A stretch of DNA of 64,000 nt. Origin: Bdellovibrionales bacterium (GTDB taxonomy: Bacteria > Bdellovibrionota > Bdellovibrionia > Bdellovibrionales > Bdellovibrionaceae). Below the pieces are notes generated by a model, which did not search any database, had not been told where the DNA came from, and saw only the letters and a list, made by a program, of their open reading frames with translations. Below, one piece after another: positions 26,070 to 34,838 of the stretch. Position 1 is the stretch's first letter; each line of letters opens with the position of its first letter. The translations under genes were made by a program, and so were the position numbers. The stretch lies in contig JAFEAQ010000006.1 of the NCBI GenBank assembly GCA_018266295.1, forward strand, positions 310,001 to 374,000, given 5' to 3'.

Positions 26070-26948
26070 ATGAGTATCGATCTGAATCAAATATTGATAT
26101 TTACCAAGGTGATAGAGACCGGAAGTTTTACAAAAGCGGCCGAGTTGCTAAAACAACCTAAGTCGAGGATCAGCCGAAGACTCGCCGCGCTAGAAAAATC
26201 CCTCGGCACTCAACTGATCTATCGCACAACGAGACAGTTGCAGCTCACCGAAACCGGCAAAGATTATTATCGCCGTTGCGCTCCCCTGATTCAGGATCTG
26301 GAAAATGCGAACAATGCAATGACTTCGCACGCAGAAGAAATCAGTGGCACTCTTCGCATCACCGCGCCTGAAGACTACGGCAAGCACATCGTTGTGCCGC
26401 TCATTGATGAGTTCATTAAGAAGCACCCCAAGGTCAGAGCCGAAGTGATCTTGTCAGGGGCCTACTTGGATTTGGTGAAGGAATCCATCGACATTGCTTT
26501 TCGCATCGGGAATCTCAAAGACGCTGCGATGAAATCAAAACGCATTTCAAGCATTGTCTCGATCCCCGTGGCGGCGCCGGCGTTTCTAGAAAAGTTGCCG
26601 CCGATCACCAAGCCCGAACAGCTCTCGCACGTGCCGTGCTTAAGTTTCCGGCCCGGCTCACGCAATCAGTGGCGCCTGCTTCGCGAAAAGCAAGATGTGA
26701 AGGTCAAAGTGCAAGGACCGATCTCGTCGAACTCTCCGGAGTTCATCTATCACTGCACCCTGCTCGGCCGCGGCGTAGGTCTGGTGCCGGAGTTCTTGTG
26801 TTCCGAAGCTCTCCAGAGTGGTCGCTTGGTCCAGGTGCTAAAAGGCTGGAGTTCAGAGGCCATCCCAATCCACATTCTCACTCCGGTACAGAAGGATATT
26901 CCGCTTAAGACCAAAGCCTTTATGGCCTTTGCCGCCGAGCGATTGTAG
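26070..26948 (+). CDS. LysR family transcriptional regulator
   Basis: 292 residues from ATG 26070, preceded by AGGTG; an upstream ATG at 25992 would add 26 unlike residues. The N-terminal winged helix-turn-helix reads SIDLNQILIFTKVIETGSF...LLKQPKSRISRRLAALE, and the rest is the periplasmic-binding-protein-like effector domain (SGTLRITAPEDYGKHIVVP, then GRGVGLVPEF). Divergent from yceI and the DODA gene, so these are its likely targets, with binding sites expected in 25958-26069. Confidence 0.9.
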   Translation: MSIDLNQILIFTKVIETGSFTKAAELLKQPKSRISRRLAALEKSLGTQLIYRTTRQLQLTETGKDYYRRCAPLIQDLENANNAMTSHAEEISGTLRITAPEDYGKHIVVPLIDEFIKKHPKVRAEVILSGAYLDLVKESIDIAFRIGNLKDAAMKSKRISSIVSIPVAAPAFLEKLPPITKPEQLSHVPCLSFRPGSRNQWRLLREKQDVKVKVQGPISSNSPEFIYHCTLLGRGVGLVPEFLCSEALQSGRLVQVLKGWSSEAIPIHILTPVQKDIPLKTKAFMAFAAERL

Positions 26949-27027
26949 CTCCTCAAGGCGCTTTCATTTTCACTCCATATTTCAAAAACTTATAAAGTCA
27001 GCGCGGCTAAATACCGATTTTTTAGGC

Positions 27028-28155
27028 ATGAAAGACGACGGACAAAACGGCCCCGCGGGGCTTAATGGTGGAACAATCGATATCACTTCTTCTGACTGGA
27101 AGTCAGAGGCGGGACCTATCAAAGTTTATCTGAACGATAAAACGGTTTCTGAAATCATGGTGAACCGCTGGGATCGTATCTTTATCGAAAGAAATGGCAT
27201 GATCCAAGAAGCCGAACACGGCTTTCAGAATGCCGAAGCTCTGGCGCGCTTGGTGCGCGCACTGGCAGTGGCTGTCGGCAAAGAACTCAATCGCCGCTTT
27301 CCTTGCTTGGATGCTCGTCTGCCCGACGGCTCGCGCTTGCACTTGGTGGTTCCACCGGTGGCCCTCGATGGCCCGACGATTACGATTCGTAAATCTTCAG
27401 ATCACGTCATGAGCTATCAAGAGCTGATTCAAAAAGGCTCGATTGATGGCAAGGCGATTTTCTTTTTAAATCGCGCGGTCTACGCCAAACAAAACATGGT
27501 GATCAGCGGCGGTACCGGCAGCGGCAAAACAACGTTGCTAAATGTCATGAGCTCTTTCATCGGCGATCACGAGCGCGTGGTCACGATCGAAGACACCGCG
27601 GAATTAAAACTCAACGTCAGAAATGTTGTTCGCATGGAGACCAAACCCGCCGTGGGCTCTGAACCTGCCATCACGATGGAAAGTCTTTTGAAGAATGCTC
27701 TTCGTATGCGTCCGGATCGCATTGTGATTGGTGAGTGCCGTGGCGCTGAAGCCATGGACATGCTCATGGCGATGAACACGGGTCACGAAGGCAGCCTAAC
27801 CACGGTGCATGCCAATAGCGCCGCCGATGCCCTTCGCCGGATGGAATCGATGGTTCTGCGTTCAGGAATCGAAGCGCCGCTGTCGATGATCCAGATGGAC
27901 CTCGGCAACACAATCAACTTCATTGTTCAGGCCGAGCGGTCTTTTGACGGCAAACGCCGCGTGGTCGAGATCCTCGAGGTCTGTGGCCGCGATAAGGATT
28001 CTTATATCACTCGCGAGATCTTTAAGTACGATCCAGACAAGGGCAGCCTTGTGTCCACAGGTATCGTGCCTCGTTTTGTCGAGCAAAGTCGCGATGAAAA
28101 ACTCGCCCTCAATGCGGAGATATTCGATCCTGACAAGAAAGTCCGCCTGACTTAA
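27028..28155 (+). CDS. cpaF: CpaF/TadA-type secretion ATPase (VirB11 superfamily)
   Basis: Hexameric motor ATPase of Tad pilus or type II/IV secretion machines. Walker A is SGGTGSGKTTLLN, the Asp box is VTIEDTAEL, Walker B lies in RPDRIVIGECRGAEA, and the His box is GHEGSLTTVHANSA. 375 residues from ATG 27028; an earlier frame start at 26929 overlaps the LysR gene and adds unlike sequence. CpaF proteins usually sit with tadB, tadC and pilin genes, but none is nearby, so this is an orphan copy in this window. Confidence 0.9.
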   Translation: MKDDGQNGPAGLNGGTIDITSSDWKSEAGPIKVYLNDKTVSEIMVNRWDRIFIERNGMIQEAEHGFQNAEALARLVRALAVAVGKELNRRFPCLDARLPDGSRLHLVVPPVALDGPTITIRKSSDHVMSYQELIQKGSIDGKAIFFLNRAVYAKQNMVISGGTGSGKTTLLNVMSSFIGDHERVVTIEDTAELKLNVRNVVRMETKPAVGSEPAITMESLLKNALRMRPDRIVIGECRGAEAMDMLMAMNTGHEGSLTTVHANSAADALRRMESMVLRSGIEAPLSMIQMDLGNTINFIVQAERSFDGKRRVVEILEVCGRDKDSYITREIFKYDPDKGSLVSTGIVPRFVEQSRDEKLALNAEIFDPDKKVRLT

Positions 28156-28188
28156 TGTCAGATTCTTAGACAGTCTTCCCTTCTTTAC

Positions 28189-28227
28189 AAGCCCCCTGCC
28201 ATTCAGGGGCGCCGACCCGGGGTTTTT
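28189..28227 (+). terminator. Probable rho-independent terminator after cpaF
   Basis: AAGCCCC pairs with GGGGTTT (one G-T pair) across an inner hairpin CCCCTG-CCATT-CAGGGG, followed by TTTTT. The structure is compound, so confidence is moderate. Confidence 0.55.
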
Positions 28228-28243
28228 GCTATAACAAACCTCT

Positions 28244-29140
28244 ATGAAATGGACATTGTTGTTGGCCTCCGTGGCCCTCCTTGGCGCATGCACTCCGAAG
28301 AATGGTTTTGTGGAAGCTCTTCCGATGGAGGACCATCAGTCTGTTATTTGGAACGAAGACACGCGCGAAGACATCGGCGCCTTTGATCAAGACGGCCAGC
28401 TCGCCCAATCCACGGCACTTTTTATTCGCGACTACCGCCTTAAAAAGGACGCAAACGGCGACTTCAATTTCGAAGCCCGCCCGCTGAGTTCTGCCTACCC
28501 GATCTGTAAAGACGAAAAATTTCTCGATCAGAATGTCCTAGGTCATTGCTCAGGAGTTCTGATTGGTCCACGCCAGGTTCTAACCGCGGGCCACTGCGTA
28601 CCTGAAGAAAAACTCTGCACCGGCAGCTTCGTGACGTTTGGTCACACCCAAATCAAAGCGATGGATTTGAAACTCACAGGCGATGAAGTCTATGCTTGTA
28701 AGCGCATTATCAAACTTGAATACACCAGCACCCGGGACTATGCGATTATTGAACTTGATCGCGACGTGACTCAGGCGCAGCCGGTGAAGATCGGCCGCGC
28801 AGATGTTCTGCAAGAGAATGAACCCGTCTTGAGCTTCTCGTACCCTCTGGGTTTGCCGTTAAAGCGCGACGAAGGCTCTGTTTTCCAAAATTCTGCCGGT
28901 GGCTTTTATCTGCGTGTGCGAGCCGACACTTTTGCCGGAAGCTCAGGCTCGCCATTATTTAACAGCAAGGGTGAGCTCGTCGGCATTCTCAGTTCAGGCA
29001 CCGAAGACTTCGATGAAGACGAAGTTCGTAAAATCCAAGAAGAGAAAAAGCCCGGCGCTTGCATCAACTTCAAGCGCTGCACGGATTCAAACTGCTTCGG
29101 CGAGCGCTATCTCAAAACCGAGGGCATTGAATTCCCTTAG
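28244..29140 (+). CDS. Trypsin-like (S1/V8) serine protease lipoprotein
   Basis: 298 residues. The signal peptide ends in a lipobox (LLGAC, Cys16). The catalytic triad is visible: His117 in VLTAGHC, Asp165 in RDYAIIEL and Ser234 in [10 protein letters not shown]. The general form is closer to glutamyl endopeptidases of the V8 type than to HtrA, as no PDZ domain follows. The C-terminus has extra Cys residues ([13 protein letters not shown]). Anchored in a membrane facing the periplasm or surface. Its stop overlaps by four bases the stop of the convergent chemoreceptor gene. Confidence 0.88.
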   Translation: MKWTLLLASVALLGACTPKNGFVEALPMEDHQSVIWNEDTREDIGAFDQDGQLAQSTALFIRDYRLKKDANGDFNFEARPLSSAYPICKDEKFLDQNVLGHCSGVLIGPRQVLTAGHCVPEEKLCTGSFVTFGHTQIKAMDLKLTGDEVYACKRIIKLEYTSTRDYAIIELDRDVTQAQPVKIGRADVLQENEPVLSFSYPLGLPLKRDEGSVFQNSAGGFYLRVRADTFAGSSGSPLFNSKGELVGILSSGTEDFDEDEVRKIQEEKKPGACINFKRCTDSNCFGERYLKTEGIEFP

Positions 29141-30618
29141 GCCTCGCCGCTTTGCTGACTTCGACCTGATTTTCCGTCAATCAATTCATTGAGCTGCCAA
29201 ATCGTAGTTTGGAAAGTTCGGACTTGCGCGCCTAATTCTTCAGACGAGGCGGCCACTTCCTCAGCCGTGGCTGAGTTGCTTTGAATCCCTTGATCAATCT
29301 GATTCAGACCCGAGGTCGCCTGCTCAATTCCTGCTGCTTGATTGCTGCTGGCCTCGGCGATTTGCCGGCTAAGATCCGTGATCTTGCGGATAGAGCCCAC
29401 AACACTTTGGAAAGATTTTTGACTTTGCCCGGTCATATCAACACCACTTTGAACTTGGCCCGAAGACTTGCGAATGAGGTCGGCAATTTCTTTTGCTGAC
29501 AACGCACTCTTTTGCGCCAAAGATCTCACGGCATCCGCAACAACCGCAAAGCCTTTTCCCAACTCGCCGGCACGAGCAGCTTCAACTGCCGCATTGAGCG
29601 CCAGCAAGTTTGTTTGGAAAGCAATGTCGTCGATTGTCGCGATGATCTCTTCCATTTTATTGGATTCATTTTGGATTTGTGACATGCGGCCCGCGAGTTC
29701 GTCCATTCCTTTGCCTCCGGTTTCAGCTTCAGACTGGACTTCGTGCGCAGACTCCGCAGCTTCGCTGGAGTTTTTTGCGTTTAACTGAATCATGCTTGAA
29801 AGCTCTTCCATTGAAGCCACGCTTTCCTCTACGGATGCTGCGGACTCAACCGCAGATTCTGAAAGTCTTTGCGAAGCCGTCGTCAAATGCTCTGAAGCAA
29901 GCTTGACCTGCTGAATGGCCTCGGTCATAGCTCTTTGCACGGAAGACAGGGTCGAGAAAATATAGCGGAAGAAAACCACCAAAAGCAGGATCGACACCAA
30001 CAGCGCAACAGCCAGCCCCGTCAAGAGAGCCATCTTGGTTTTTTCAGCGGCATCAATGGTCGCGTTAGATCTTTCAATCATGCGGGACTTAAGCCCCTCC
30101 ACCAAATCGTCATTGGTTTTAATCATGCTCTCTTTCACAGTAGAAACCGGGCCTGTGGCGAACTCTTGTAAAAGCGCCGTCTTTTCTTCAGGTGTAAAAG
30201 AAGACTTTTCGATTTTTGCTAAAAGCGCTTCCGCGGCATTTTCAAATTTATCTGAATCATTCTTGAAAGCTGTAAAGAGCTGCTTTACTTGAGGACTCAT
30301 TTCGATCTTCTCGAGTTTATCGAGCTCATCGCCGATCCCTTTGATGCTCTCGTGAGCCTGCTTAATAAAACTATCTCTTTTAGTAGGATTGTCCCAGGTC
30401 ATAAAAACTCCGTTGAAGTAACGGAGAGTACTCACTAAATAAACTTGAGTCTCATAAGAACCAATCAACTGAGGCACGTTTCGATCCCCGATCAGGTGAC
30501 TCCACTCTGCAACTTCAGACGACTCCTTAATCCCAATCGCACTCACGATGACCATGCAAAACAACGGAACTGCCGACAACAACAACAACTTCAACCGCAA
30601 ACCACTCAGTAATTTCAT
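29137..30618 (-). CDS. Methyl-accepting chemotaxis protein
   Basis: 493 residues from ATG 30618 (GGGGG 4-8 bases upstream). A first membrane helix (about 5-28) and a second (about 190-212) enclose a periplasmic four-helix-bundle-like sensor domain. The cytosolic signalling coiled coil has the tip sequence [26 protein letters not shown] in which the receptor trimers contact CheA and CheW. A clear HAMP domain is hard to see between helix 2 and the coiled coil. No C-terminal CheR-binding pentapeptide is seen. Ligand unknown. Confidence 0.9.
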   Translation of the reverse strand: MKLLSGLRLKLLLLSAVPLFCMVIVSAIGIKESSEVAEWSHLIGDRNVPQLIGSYETQVYLVSTLRYFNGVFMTWDNPTKRDSFIKQAHESIKGIGDELDKLEKIEMSPQVKQLFTAFKNDSDKFENAAEALLAKIEKSSFTPEEKTALLQEFATGPVSTVKESMIKTNDDLVEGLKSRMIERSNATIDAAEKTKMALLTGLAVALLVSILLLVVFFRYIFSTLSSVQRAMTEAIQQVKLASEHLTTASQRLSESAVESAASVEESVASMEELSSMIQLNAKNSSEAAESAHEVQSEAETGGKGMDELAGRMSQIQNESNKMEEIIATIDDIAFQTNLLALNAAVEAARAGELGKGFAVVADAVRSLAQKSALSAKEIADLIRKSSGQVQSGVDMTGQSQKSFQSVVGSIRKITDLSRQIAEASSNQAAGIEQATSGLNQIDQGIQSNSATAEEVAASSEELGAQVRTFQTTIWQLNELIDGKSGRSQQSGEA

Positions 30619-30821
30619 AAATCCCCCGCTCTTCTGTTTTCGGAGTTCCTGAGGCTTTCTTGAGACTGGTTCACAAATTGGCGGCGGGGATTTTTCTTCG
30701 GTAAGAACGGATAAACCGAACAAGTCGCTTGCCGATGCCGCCTCCAGCACTGATAAGCGCGACCTTCATCCTGATTCTTCTTCTCTTCAGAAGTATCCTG
30801 AATTGGTTTAAGAACCGCCAT
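30615..30821 (-). CDS. Possible 68-residue protein overlapping the chemoreceptor start
   Basis: A frame starting [20 protein letters not shown] whose stop TGA overlaps the chemoreceptor ATG (ATGA). This is the layout of translationally coupled genes. The first 20 residues look gene-like, whereas the C-terminal half is an unusual basic sequence and no strong ribosome site precedes it. It may be only the transcribed leader of the chemoreceptor. Confidence 0.3.
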   Translation of the reverse strand: MAVLKPIQDTSEEKKNQDEGRAYQCWRRHRQATCSVYPFLPKKNPRRQFVNQSQESLRNSENRRAGDL

Positions 30822-30913
30822 GATATCTTCATTTGACCGTGTCCCGTGTAATGGGGATGTAACTTTGATGTAATGCTATCAGCTTAATATTTGGTCAACC
30901 AATGAGGTAAGAA

Positions 30914-31423
30914 ATGAAAATGACATTGTTTTTAGCAACCCTCCTCAGTTTTCAGCTCGTCTTTGCCGCCGGCACTCAGCCGAAGAATTTCCATGCCGTG
31001 GATGCTGTTGTGGTCAGAGGTGCTGAACCGACGAAAAGCAATATTTCATGGCTCCAAGATCTCGGAGTTCAAACGATTGTGAAATTAGACGACGAAAATC
31101 GCGAAGAGCTCTCATGGGGAATTCCGGTAGAGTATTTACCGATTAATAGATTCGGTTTGAATCTCTCGTATGAAATGGTCACAAATATTTTAGACCGTAT
31201 TGAGAGTGCTAAGAGCAAAGGTCTCGTTTACGTTCACTGCCAGAAAGGTGCAGACCGTACGGGACTTATTATTGCTCTTTATAGAATTAAAAACGGCTGG
31301 TCGATCGATGCGGCAAGAGCTGAAATGAATGCGCCACAATACGGACATAGCTCGCTGCAGGTATGGATTGATTTAAAATTCGAAGAGTACGCTGCGCGTT
31401 TGGTTCAAGAACAAACCAACTAA
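30914..31423 (+). CDS. Exported dual-specificity/tyrosine phosphatase-like protein
   Basis: 169 residues with a signal peptide (cleavage near VFA-AG) and the phosphatase loop HCQKGADRTG (His108, Cys109, Arg115), which fits HCx5R. The fold is that of small dual-specificity phosphatases. A clear general-acid Asp upstream of the loop is not evident (the expected area reads LPINRFGLN), so activity may be slow or the acid may be elsewhere. A periplasmic or secreted phosphatase could act on prey or on phospholipid- or inositol-phosphate substrates; unknown. Converges on the phosphoesterase gene, only 11 bases apart. Confidence 0.82.
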   Translation: MKMTLFLATLLSFQLVFAAGTQPKNFHAVDAVVVRGAEPTKSNISWLQDLGVQTIVKLDDENREELSWGIPVEYLPINRFGLNLSYEMVTNILDRIESAKSKGLVYVHCQKGADRTGLIIALYRIKNGWSIDAARAEMNAPQYGHSSLQVWIDLKFEEYAARLVQEQTN

Positions 31424-31434
31424 CTCCCCTTCTT

Positions 31435-32274
31435 TCATTTCCAGATTTGAGGGACTGAAGCTGCCGTGGCATCTCCGCGGCCCAAATCGCCTAAGTCCCA
31501 ATTCTCTTCCATCAATTTCAAAAGACTATAAGTCGACAAACTCGCTGAGTAATTCCCAGCCTGTACAGCGGGTCCGAAAATGCTCGTATAGATTTGGTTA
31601 CGCAACCCAGGACCGCTCTCATCAAACGTCGAGATAAGAACCGTGTTTTCCATAAATTTTGAATTGCTAATGTAACTACCAAACTTCTGCCCGTACCACT
31701 TATCGGCGTACGCAACACCGGTGTCATGCCCACAATTTTTAAGGTTAGGAACGTAGAACACATAATTTGGCAACGTCCCGTTGGCGACATCTTTATCAAA
31801 ATCAGAAGCATTCACGATGCGCGCGCAGCGAGCCAGATTTTTCTGAATATTGATATAGCTGATAAAAGGATTGTGTCTGCGTACATAACCTTTGCTGGAC
31901 ATGCCGGTAAAACAATTTCCGGGATAATCTTCGGCATAAACCTTCCAGGTGAGGTTCTTCTTCTCTAAAAGATCGATGATATTCGTGGAGTCAATATCAT
32001 ACTGAGCATCGCCCTTCACTCCGTTGAGCGATCCTGAAGTTAAAGCGACATAATTTCCCTGAGAAGGATGTGTGAGTGCTGAAAAGTTTGTAAAGTTAGA
32101 TCCGGACTTCGCGAGTTTTCCAAAAAATGGCTGCGCCAGCGCCGTTGAGTAATTGGTATTTTCAAAGAGAACAAATATCGCGTGATCAAAATACTTCCCG
32201 CTCTGGGGCGCCGCCAATGTCAATTGAGAAACAGTCACGAATGAGATGAAGGTAAGAATTTTTAAGAGCTGCAT
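31435..32274 (-). CDS. Exported phosphoesterase (PF04185-type, acid phosphatase/phospholipase C-like)
   Basis: 279 residues; signal peptide with cleavage near LAA-PQ; GGAG ribosome site. FDHAIFVLFENTNYS carries the metal-binding Glu-Asn of the family, followed by LTHPSQGNYVALTSG (nucleophile and metal region), VYAEDYPGNCF, NLKNCGHDTG and STFDESG, which are the other metal-ligand blocks. Enzymes of this alkaline-phosphatase-like group cleave phosphate esters outside the cytoplasm. It follows the PepSY gene after 15 bases and is probably part of that operon. Confidence 0.87.
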   Translation of the reverse strand: MQLLKILTFISFVTVSQLTLAAPQSGKYFDHAIFVLFENTNYSTALAQPFFGKLAKSGSNFTNFSALTHPSQGNYVALTSGSLNGVKGDAQYDIDSTNIIDLLEKKNLTWKVYAEDYPGNCFTGMSSKGYVRRHNPFISYINIQKNLARCARIVNASDFDKDVANGTLPNYVFYVPNLKNCGHDTGVAYADKWYGQKFGSYISNSKFMENTVLISTFDESGPGLRNQIYTSIFGPAVQAGNYSASLSTYSLLKLMEENWDLGDLGRGDATAASVPQIWK

Positions 32275-32289
32275 ACGGACTCCTTTTAT

Positions 32290-32592
32290 TTATTTTGCAC
32301 GATCCTGATGCTCCTGTGGGCGGACCTTATTCAGCGAAAGAATCCTTCCGTCGCCGGCATCAACGACCACCTCCATAAGATTGGCGTCGGGGTGCATGAT
32401 TTGAACGGAGTAAACCAAATGTCCTTCGTCTTTTTCGAGATTCATGGATAGAAGACTTCCCGGCTGAGCTCTTTGGGCAATTCTCAGGGCTTGGCTTGAC
32501 GGAATCTTTGCATGCACTGGCATTTCTCTATGCGGGGCCCCACCTTTTGCAAAGGCCATCACAGGAAAAATCAAGTAAGCAAGACTCAACAT
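32290..32592 (-). CDS. Small exported PepSY-like protein
   Basis: 100 residues: signal peptide (cleavage near AFA-KG), then one PepSY-type module (IPSSQALRIAQRAQPGSLLSM, then HLVYSVQI and EVVVDAGDGRILSL). PepSY modules are thought to bind or inhibit enzymes or ligands in the periplasm and often sit next to two-component systems. It lies 81 bases after the kinase gene and 15 before the phosphoesterase gene, with AGGGG ahead of its ATG. Confidence 0.82.
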   Translation of the reverse strand: MLSLAYLIFPVMAFAKGGAPHREMPVHAKIPSSQALRIAQRAQPGSLLSMNLEKDEGHLVYSVQIMHPDANLMEVVVDAGDGRILSLNKVRPQEHQDRAK

Positions 32593-32673
32593 AAGGACCC
32601 CTTTTAACGCGGCCTTTGCTAGGACCGCGACTCTAACCTAGTCTACTCAGATTGCAGGAGAATTACAGGCGGA

Positions 32674-34080
32674 TTACGCCTTCAAATCAGGGATAAAAAC
32701 AGAAACTTGAAAGCCACGGCCTTTTTCTTGTGAGACTTCCACACGGCCGCTATGGGCCTCTACGATGGACTTCACGATGGCAAGCCCCAGTCCCGAACCC
32801 TTGGTTGTGCGGCTCTTGTCGCCGCGATAAAGACGGTCCCAGATCCTATGAATTTCCGATTCAGGAACTCCAGGGCCTTCGTCGCTGACCGAAATAACAA
32901 GTTCTTGAGATCTTTTTTCAGCCATAATGGTCACTTTAGAATCTGCCGGTGAAAACTTAATGGCATTATCCAGCAAATTGCCTAGCACCTGCTTGACTCG
33001 TTTTCTATCGAGCTGCCATTGCAGTCCCGCTTCAACTGACTGAACGGCGATATGAATTCGTTTTTCTTGCGCAACAAATTCATAAATATCCGCCACGTCG
33101 CCAAGAAGACTGCCTACGTCAGAAAGTTCATACTTCAAAGACAGTGTGCCCGCTTGAGCTTCGGAAATACTCATCAGCTGATCTACCAGATTGGATATTT
33201 CTGCCGAGCTTTCGGCGCACTCAGAAAGGGCCTCTCGATGATATTCAAGATTGTCCGTATTCAGCGCGTCCTCGGCAATGGCGCGGATTCTTGTCAAAGG
33301 AGTTCTAATATCATGAGCCACATTATCCAGCGACTCCCTCATCACTTGAACCAGCTTTTCGATCCGGGCGATCATCCGGTTAAAAGTCTCCGTCAGATCG
33401 TAGATCTCATCACGAACTTTACCGAACTCAACCCGTTTGCTGAGGTCCCCGCGCTCAATTTCATGCATCGCCGACAACAAGTGTCTAAGCGGCGCCAGCG
33501 AACGGCGCGCATACCAAATCCCCAGGCCAATACTCATAAGCGCGATGACCACTTCAGTCACTCCGAAAATTTGAACGATGCTCTCAAGTATGTCTTCACG
33601 ATCTTCGCTGCTTTTACCCACTTGCAAGTAATAGCCACCGTCAATTTTTTCAGTGAGCAAATCAAATTTATCTTCGTCGTTGATCGCCGACAGCGCATGC
33701 CAACCGAGGATTTTTTCCGGGTGTGCTTCTTTTTCAAGTAAGCTATCGAAGTTGAATTGCTTTTCTTGGACCGAAGGCTTCACGTAAATAGTTTCGCCAA
33801 GATCATTTAAAACTCGGATCATAAAAGGCGCATTCACAATGCGGTTCTTTTCATTCGATTGAAAGAGCTTCAGCCCCTTCACTCCTTCGGTCGAAAGAAC
33901 CGTTGCCGACTCTTGAAGTTTCGCGAACAAAACTTCCCGGTTTGAAGTCTCTAAAGACATTTGCAGCTGGAAGTAAGTAATGGCAAAGGCGACGACCAGG
34001 CCAAGAGCCAACGTCAGCGAAAACATCAAAGCGATGCGGGCTGAAATGGAAAGACGTTGTCTCTTATTTTCGGATGGCAT
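32674..34080 (-). CDS. Two-component sensor histidine kinase
   Basis: About 468 residues. Two membrane helices (about 13-35 and 172-195) enclose a periplasmic sensor region; then HAMP (about 195-250), the dimerisation and phosphoacceptor helix with the phospho-His in DNVAHDIRTPLTRIR, and the ATPase domain with N box LLDNAIKFSP, G1 DEGPGVPE, F box-like region and G2 GSGLGLAIVKS. ATG 34080 lies inside the end of the response-regulator gene (17-base overlap), so the pair is coupled. Length and order resemble CusS/CopS-type kinases, though ligand specificity is unknown. Confidence 0.93.
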   Translation of the reverse strand: MPSENKRQRLSISARIALMFSLTLALGLVVAFAITYFQLQMSLETSNREVLFAKLQESATVLSTEGVKGLKLFQSNEKNRIVNAPFMIRVLNDLGETIYVKPSVQEKQFNFDSLLEKEAHPEKILGWHALSAINDEDKFDLLTEKIDGGYYLQVGKSSEDREDILESIVQIFGVTEVVIALMSIGLGIWYARRSLAPLRHLLSAMHEIERGDLSKRVEFGKVRDEIYDLTETFNRMIARIEKLVQVMRESLDNVAHDIRTPLTRIRAIAEDALNTDNLEYHREALSECAESSAEISNLVDQLMSISEAQAGTLSLKYELSDVGSLLGDVADIYEFVAQEKRIHIAVQSVEAGLQWQLDRKRVKQVLGNLLDNAIKFSPADSKVTIMAEKRSQELVISVSDEGPGVPESEIHRIWDRLYRGDKSRTTKGSGLGLAIVKSIVEAHSGRVEVSQEKGRGFQVSVFIPDLKA

Positions 34081-34735
34081 AGCCGACACCGCGGATGGTC
34101 TTAATGATCTTACTCTCAAAGCCCTTATCGATTTTATTTCTCAGCCGGCAAATCAAAACATCCACCACATTGGTTTGTGGATCAAAGTCGTATTTCCAAA
34201 CTTTTTCTAAAATCTGAGTTTTAGAAAGAATGCGGTCTTGATTCCGCATCAGGCACTCCAGCAATGCAAATTCTTTTTGGTGAAGCACGATTTCAGATCC
34301 GCCGCGCGTGACAGTTCTGTTCAGAAGATCCATTTCAAGATCCTGGAATTTTAATTTTTTGCTTTCCACTTGTTTGACGGAACGACGGAGTAACGACCGC
34401 GCTCGCAGCAGCAGCTCTGAAAACGAGAACGGCTTCACCATGTAGTCATCTCCGCCTCTTTGCAGACCTTCGATGCGATCTTCGGTGGAACGTTTGGCAC
34501 TTAAGAATAGCACCGGCGTATCGATCCCCTCACCGCGCAGCTTTTCGACGAGCGAAAAACCATCAAGACCCGGCAGCATGACATCGACGATGAAAAGATC
34601 ATACTCTTCGGCAAGGGCCAACTGCAGCGCTTGACTCCCATCACTCGAGGTCTCTGCATTATAGCCGGCCTCACTAAAGCCTTTTAGTAATAACTGGGCA
34701 ACTTTTGCTTCGTCTTCTACTATCAATACTCGCAT
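34064..34735 (-). CDS. OmpR/PhoB-type response regulator
   Basis: 223 residues. The receiver domain holds the acidic pair in VEDEA, phosphoacceptor Asp51 (DLFIVDVMLPG), Ser/Thr in LFLSAK and Lys in VKPFSFSEL. The C-terminal winged helix (from about 130) has LTKKEFALLECLM-like KEFALLECLM, VWKYDFDPQTNVVDV and IRGVGYAIRK. It is the first gene of the operon with the kinase that overlaps its end, and probably regulates the PepSY and phosphoesterase genes downstream. Confidence 0.94.
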   Translation of the reverse strand: MRVLIVEDEAKVAQLLLKGFSEAGYNAETSSDGSQALQLALAEEYDLFIVDVMLPGLDGFSLVEKLRGEGIDTPVLFLSAKRSTEDRIEGLQRGGDDYMVKPFSFSELLLRARSLLRRSVKQVESKKLKFQDLEMDLLNRTVTRGGSEIVLHQKEFALLECLMRNQDRILSKTQILEKVWKYDFDPQTNVVDVLICRLRNKIDKGFESKIIKTIRGVGYAIRK

Positions 34736-34838
34736 CAGAGACTCTCCCCAGAGTGGATAGGAGATAGGAAATCCTAGTTTATGTACTCCGGCAATTATTT
34801 TCTCTCAAGTGACGTGTGCGTAATGAACGTAAAAACGT

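Noticed and set aside
32606-32630. Hairpin between the kinase and the PepSY gene as a terminator
   Set aside because: Only a six-pair stem with one G-T pair and no T run, so the operon was not split.
33052-33741. A 229-codon plus-strand frame
   Set aside because: It is antisense to the histidine kinase with intact HAMP and HisKA motifs; no independent support.
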